Below are positions 60,307 through 64,000 of a stretch of 64,000 nucleotides of DNA, piece after piece. Position 1 is the stretch's first letter. Each line of letters opens with the position of its first letter. A model generated the notes under the pieces. That model was not told the origin of the DNA. It saw only the letters and a list, made by a program, of their open reading frames with translations, and ran no database searches. Both the position numbers and the translations under genes were made by a program. The stretch lies in the NCBI RefSeq assembly GCF_945859705.1, contig NC_079136.1, positions 129,305,027 through 129,369,026 on the forward strand, in the 5' to 3' direction. The stretch comes from Episyrphus balteatus. Lineage: Eukaryota; Arthropoda; Insecta; Diptera; Syrphidae.

Positions 60307-62193
60307 AATGACATAAGAAATATTTGAAAAAAAAAAATATTTACTTACTGATTTGAATAAATAAAATGTAAAAAAAAAATGTATACCTAAATTGTTTTTT
60401 TTTTTTTTTTAATCTTGCATAAAAAAATTGAAATGCATAGTTTTGGATTTGTTGGGTTTGTTGAAATTTGAAAATATAGCTTTAAAAATTTTGATAAATT
60501 CCCACGAACTTTCTTTTAGAGACGGAGTTTAAATGTACATATTTCTCAAGAAATGATTTTCCAGAAAAACACTAATAGTTCAGCCAATAGGAAATAAAAT
60601 GCACGACTGGGGTCGCACTTACTTGCTCTTGCAGTTCAAAGCACTTTTATGTTAGTTTACTTGTAGATTTTTAAAAGCTGGCTCTATATTTAGGGCATAA
60701 TATTGTTAAATAAAAAAAATTTTCTATTTGACTTTTTGGAAAAAATAAAAATGCAGTTTTATTTCAATCGCTTTGAATATTACGTCTACAAAATTTAATA
60801 AAAATCCTTAGAGCCGTTTTCGAGTTATTTGGTATAATATGTATGGGAGGTACACTTTTTTGACTTTTTTGAGAAAAACTAAAAACGCAGTTTTATTGCA
60901 ATTGCTTTGAATATTACGTCTGCAAAGTTTAATCAAAATCGTTAAAGCCGTTTTCGAGTAAATTGGTTTGAATTGAAAAACTTGTATGGGAGGTACACTT
61001 TCTAAGCGAGATATAAAAAAAAAAACAAAAAAAAACAACTTTCAGAATTCTATAAAAATCATCTGTACCAAATTTGAAGAAAATCCATCCACCCGTTTAG
61101 GCTGTGGATATATGTACAGATGGACGCACAGACACACGGACGGAATTGCGGGATGTTGGTTTTGATTAAAACCTCAATTTTTTTTTCGACACGAAACCAA
61201 TACTTGCCCTATAGAGCAAGTAAAAATCTGTGAAGTCAGAAAGTTAAAATTCAGTACTGAAAACGTGTTTAATCATAGGACGAATGTCAGTTTGTCTAAT
61301 GTTTGGCTTTGTGGAGCGTCCGCCATTTTGGAAAATTCGTAATTCTCGAGAACGACTTGTCACATAGAAAAGGTTTCAAAGACCATTATTTTTTTTCTCC
61401 GATTCATCATATTTATATTGTTACATCGCGGTTAAATGTATTTCTACAAATAATGTTAACTACCATAAGGGTTATGTTGAAAACAAAAACCGGAAATGAC
61501 ATACTTTGCAGTGCTTTTACTCTGAAAGTATGAATCCTCTAAAAAAAAATGATGGGTATGAAAAAAAAAGTCCATACAACAATTAGTTCTAGAGATATCG
61601 AGGATTACGTGTGTCAAAAAATGGGCAAGACCAATTATATAAAAACTGATATTTATGTTCAAAATAAACCCCTTCTTAATACTAGATCTAAACTCTTTTC
61701 TACCGTCACAACTGTTTTCAGATATTTTAAGACTTTTTCAAATTTTTTTGGACAGGATTTACAAACATAAATAGGGGCGTTAGTATAGGCGTTTTTGAAG
61801 TGTATATTTAGCGTGTCGATCGGTCTGGACCTAGCTTTAGGGTGTGGTTAATTCTTGAAATGAATAAAACAACTTTTAAACTACCTGGTTAGCCAAATGA
61901 GATGTGATCTGAGACTCTTTTTTTCTGAATTATAATTCACATTCACTTTCAACCGAAAAACATTAAACCAGTAAAATCGAAGAACTTTTGATAATGCGAT
62001 TTAAATTAAAATATAAGAAAACTTACTTTTTTCGTCAAAGAAAAGAATACAAGAATATTTGAAAATTTTGAAGAATATTTTTTATTTCAGCAACATTATA
62101 CAATATCTAATACTTGTTTTATACTGCAAAAAAGTTTTTGACCAAATTGATATGAGAAACCATGATGATTATCCTGCTTTTTAATTCATTTTA
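60307..62193. other. Non-coding region with a dispersed repeat
   Basis: About 60640-61230 contains two copies of TTGTATGGGAGGTACACTTT with TTTTATTGCAATTGCTTTGAATATTACGTC, then CCCGTTTAGGCTGTGGATAT, a relative of the repeat at 5842 in opposite orientation. GTCGCACTTACTTGCTCTTG and CTTGCCCTATAGAGCAAGTA bound it. The frames at 61303-61770 follow TGGAGCGTCCGCCATTTTGG, which also looks repeat-like; no protein family is recognised. Confidence 0.55.
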
Positions 62194-62301
62194 TTACTTG
62201 TCATCTGGATTGAATGGTGGAGGATCATGCTGAGCTTGAGCTGCTCCTAAGAAAATTGCAGCAATGGCAAATAGTGTAGTGATATAATAGTTAAGATGCA
62301 T
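62194..62301 (-). CDS. Short secreted peptide gene 7 (proline-rich, no cysteine)
   Basis: Frame of 35 residues: MHLNYYITTLFAIAAIFLGA-type signal peptide ending ..AAQA, followed by a 12-residue mature part QHDPPPFNPDDK. A TATAAAAG box starts at 62356, 55 nt before the ATG. The small size, strong signal peptide and location match the cluster, but the mature part is Pro/Asp-rich without Cys. Function unknown. Confidence 0.65.
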   Translation of the reverse strand: MHLNYYITTLFAIAAIFLGAAQAQHDPPPFNPDDK

Positions 62302-62348
62302 GGTTTGACTTAAACTTTGTTTTAATAATTTTCTACAAAATGTAAAGG

Positions 62349-62356
62349 CTTTTATA
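62349..62356 (-). promoter_or_regulatory. Candidate TATA box of peptide gene 7
   Basis: TATAAAAG on the minus strand. No TCAGTT is seen 30-33 nt downstream; the sequence there is AATTATTAAAAC. Confidence 0.45.
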
Positions 62357-62763
62357 CTAAAACTGTAGCAATATTTGCATTTACCATTAAATTAAACATT
62401 TTCTACGCATGTTAAAATGTTTTGTTTAAAAAAATTGACAATTTTTCATGCTTTTTAGACTTGGTTCATGGTTATTATAACGACCAATTATTAGAAGAAC
62501 AATAATATCCTAGACAAAACTAAACAAGAAATTGTAGATGAAAGTTCACAAAAAGGTTCGAAAATACTTTCAAGACATGACAAATATGCGTCGATGAACT
62601 AAGTAATCGGTGCAATGTAATTGTTAAATACTAATTGACTAAATTTTTAAAAAATCTCTTCGGCAATTAAAAATATAAATGATTGCCAAGGCGAATTATT
62701 TTCAATTTTAATTATAATGAGAATGAAAATTTGTATTCCTACGGTTAGGAGCTTTGGTTTACA
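62357..62763. other. AT-rich spacer between peptide genes 7 and 8
   Basis: Divergent intergenic DNA between two peptide genes facing away from each other. Nothing specific is recognised. Confidence 0.6.
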
Positions 62764-62799
62764 GTAAAAACAATTTACTGCTTTAAACTCAAATCAGTT
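62764..62799 (+). promoter_or_regulatory. Core promoter of peptide gene 8
   Basis: The Inr TCAGTT (62794-62799) is clear. A TATA-like GTAAAAAC begins 32 nt before its A, a degenerate match at the right distance. Confidence 0.5.
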
Positions 62800-62845
62800 C
62801 GTTAGAAATTTTCATAGAATACAAAAAAAAAAAAGACTGGAAACC

Positions 62846-62974
62846 ATGAAACGAAGTTATTTCTTAGCGATTGTTGTTGCTGTTTGTGGAATTTTCACAG
62901 AAGTTCAATGCGGGTTTATACCAATTCCAGAATGCAACAATCCACCAAATTGTATTGTTTATTATGGAAAATAA
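62846..62974 (+). CDS. Short secreted peptide gene 8 (C-x5-C, GK tail)
   Basis: Frame of 42 residues: MKRSYFLAIVVAV-type signal peptide ending ..TEVQC, then GFIPIPECNNPPNCIVYYGK and stop. The loop CNNPPNC has the same C-x5-C spacing and conserved Pro as peptides 1, 4 and 5. The terminal YGK is a classic form for C-terminal amidation after trimming of Lys. The signal-peptide end has a third Cys, probably removed. ATG context ACC is good and a TCAGTT initiator lies 50 nt upstream. Function is not assigned. Confidence 0.8.
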   Translation: MKRSYFLAIVVAVCGIFTEVQCGFIPIPECNNPPNCIVYYGK

Positions 62975-63740
62975 ATTAAAAGTCAGTTCGAAAAATTTTG
63001 TTTTATTTTTTTGTATATATTTTTTAATAGTTTTGATTGAACAACATCCATATCCTAAATGCTGAATAATTTGACAAAATAACGACAAAACACCTTTTGG
63101 GTGATTCGACTGGATTTGAACTACGAACGTGGAAGAAGTTATTTTTGCTTCAAAATATTGTATTTTAAATTTAATAAAATTAAAAAATATTTCAAATGAC
63201 TTAAAATACTGCCTTTATTTGTATTTTATCTTGAATATTGATAAAACCACTCATAAACAATCAACTTATTAATTATTTTAATATTAAAATAATTATATGT
63301 AGTATTTTTCCGAACATAATAATAAGAAGCTACAAAGTTTTAAAAATGAAAAAAAAAAAAAAAACATATGAAACGTTCTTATTTTCAAGAGATAATTTAA
63401 ATCAAAAAAAATAGAAGGAATAATAAAAAATCTGTCTCGAACAAATTGAAAATCTTTTTGTTGTTTTCAAACTCTTACTAATACAAATTTTAGTTTTTTT
63501 GTTCAATACGGATTTGGAACTCTCTAAACAGGTTTGAATAATGTTCTGTTATGTTATTCTACAGCAAAAACTTTTATTAAAATCAAAGGAATATTTCGAC
63601 TTTTTTGAGTCAAGATCCTTTACTTCCTTGTTCAAAATAGTTTCAAGCTTTTTATATTTATTAGTGAAGGGTGTGTTTTTCATAATAATTTCAATAACCG
63701 AAGAAATTGGCCACTATGATGGGCCGTGGATTCTTAACCT
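62975..63740. other. AT-rich non-coding stretch
   Basis: Poly-A/T-rich sequence downstream of peptide gene 8. No gene or structured element is recognised. Confidence 0.55.
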
Positions 63741-63830
63741 ACAACCAAGAAATCTGGTAACTATTATTGAGTGGTGTTCCATAAGGTTCTGTTCTTAGAC
63801 CACCTTTTTTTTTGTATTTAATACAAGAAA
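63741..63830 (+). pseudogene. Non-LTR reverse-transcriptase remnant
   Basis: From 63770 the plus strand reads SGVP*GSVLRPPFF, a decayed form of the conserved SGVPQGSVLGPLLF motif of Jockey/CR1-type reverse transcriptases, with the Gln codon turned into TAA and a Gly into Arg. The preceding codons are loosely compatible with the domain. The rest is too decayed to place. Confidence 0.55.
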
Positions 63831-64000
63831 ACGCATTTGCGAAGCTTCACTATTTGCGTACTTCTTTAATTCTGTAGTGAAAACAAAACTTGCAAAAAAA
63901 ATATAGTAAAAAGGGAGAATATTCGTGCTAGATAGTTGTTAAAAAAATAAATAAATAAGCAGTTATAATATTCAATAAATGAAAAAGTCAGAAAATTTTA
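63831..64000. other. Right-end sequence
   Basis: AT-rich, no feature recognised; the decayed retrotransposon may continue into it. Confidence 0.4.

Noticed and set aside
61303..61770. Frames after TGGAGCGTCCGCCATTTTGG as a gene
   Set aside because: Repeat-like context, no signal peptide or domain, stops close by.
63541..63798. 85-residue frame as a host protein
   Set aside because: Its end overlaps, in another frame, a decayed reverse-transcriptase motif; no own features.

Overview
The window is nuclear DNA of a dipteran insect, probably a brachyceran fly. It is very AT-rich, has long introns with GTAAGT-type donors, arthropod TATA/TCAGTT promoters, and many DNA transposons. The species cannot be named from the sequence. 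No prokaryotic, organellar or viral gene was recognised.

Region 1 (1-39190) is dominated by one plus-strand gene, a class II DYRK protein kinase (Dyrk2/smi35A type). Six coding exons (11544-11907, 14670-14836, 14906-15183, 27773-27911, 29389-29560, 37021-37982) join in phase into 693 residues: a Ser/Asn/Thr-rich N-terminal segment, the NAPA-like and DYRK-box region, a complete kinase domain with YTY activation loop, and a Ser/Asn/Ala-rich tail. The true N-terminus lies upstream; a 22-nt candidate micro-exon at 1999-2020 would fit in phase. The introns (69 bp to 12.6 kb) hold simple repeats, MITE-like elements and several families of short motifs repeated tens of times. The main one, AATACGTTCCACAA, occurs from about 0.9 to 38.1 kb and was not seen beyond.

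Region 2 (39190-49700) has no recognised gene. It holds a piggyBac-like non-autonomous element, a perfect-arm foldback MITE, and two degenerate tandem-repeat tracts.

Region 3 (49700-64000) starts with a plus-strand signal-peptide exon (50097-50189) whose later exons are not seen. It is followed by a cluster of eight very small secreted-peptide genes on both strands (31-45 residues). Four or five carry a short Cys loop, C-x5-C with a conserved Pro, several with GRRG or GK tails. I do not recognise the family. One copy is split by a 3.3-kb hAT-like element with an 8-bp target duplication and a nested MITE. Another lacks its ATG. Most share the same core promoter geometry (TATA 31-33 nt before an Inr). 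The region also contains a Tc1 remnant rebuilt as a giant hairpin, an insect repeat with 131-bp tandem units, and a reverse-transcriptase remnant at the right end.
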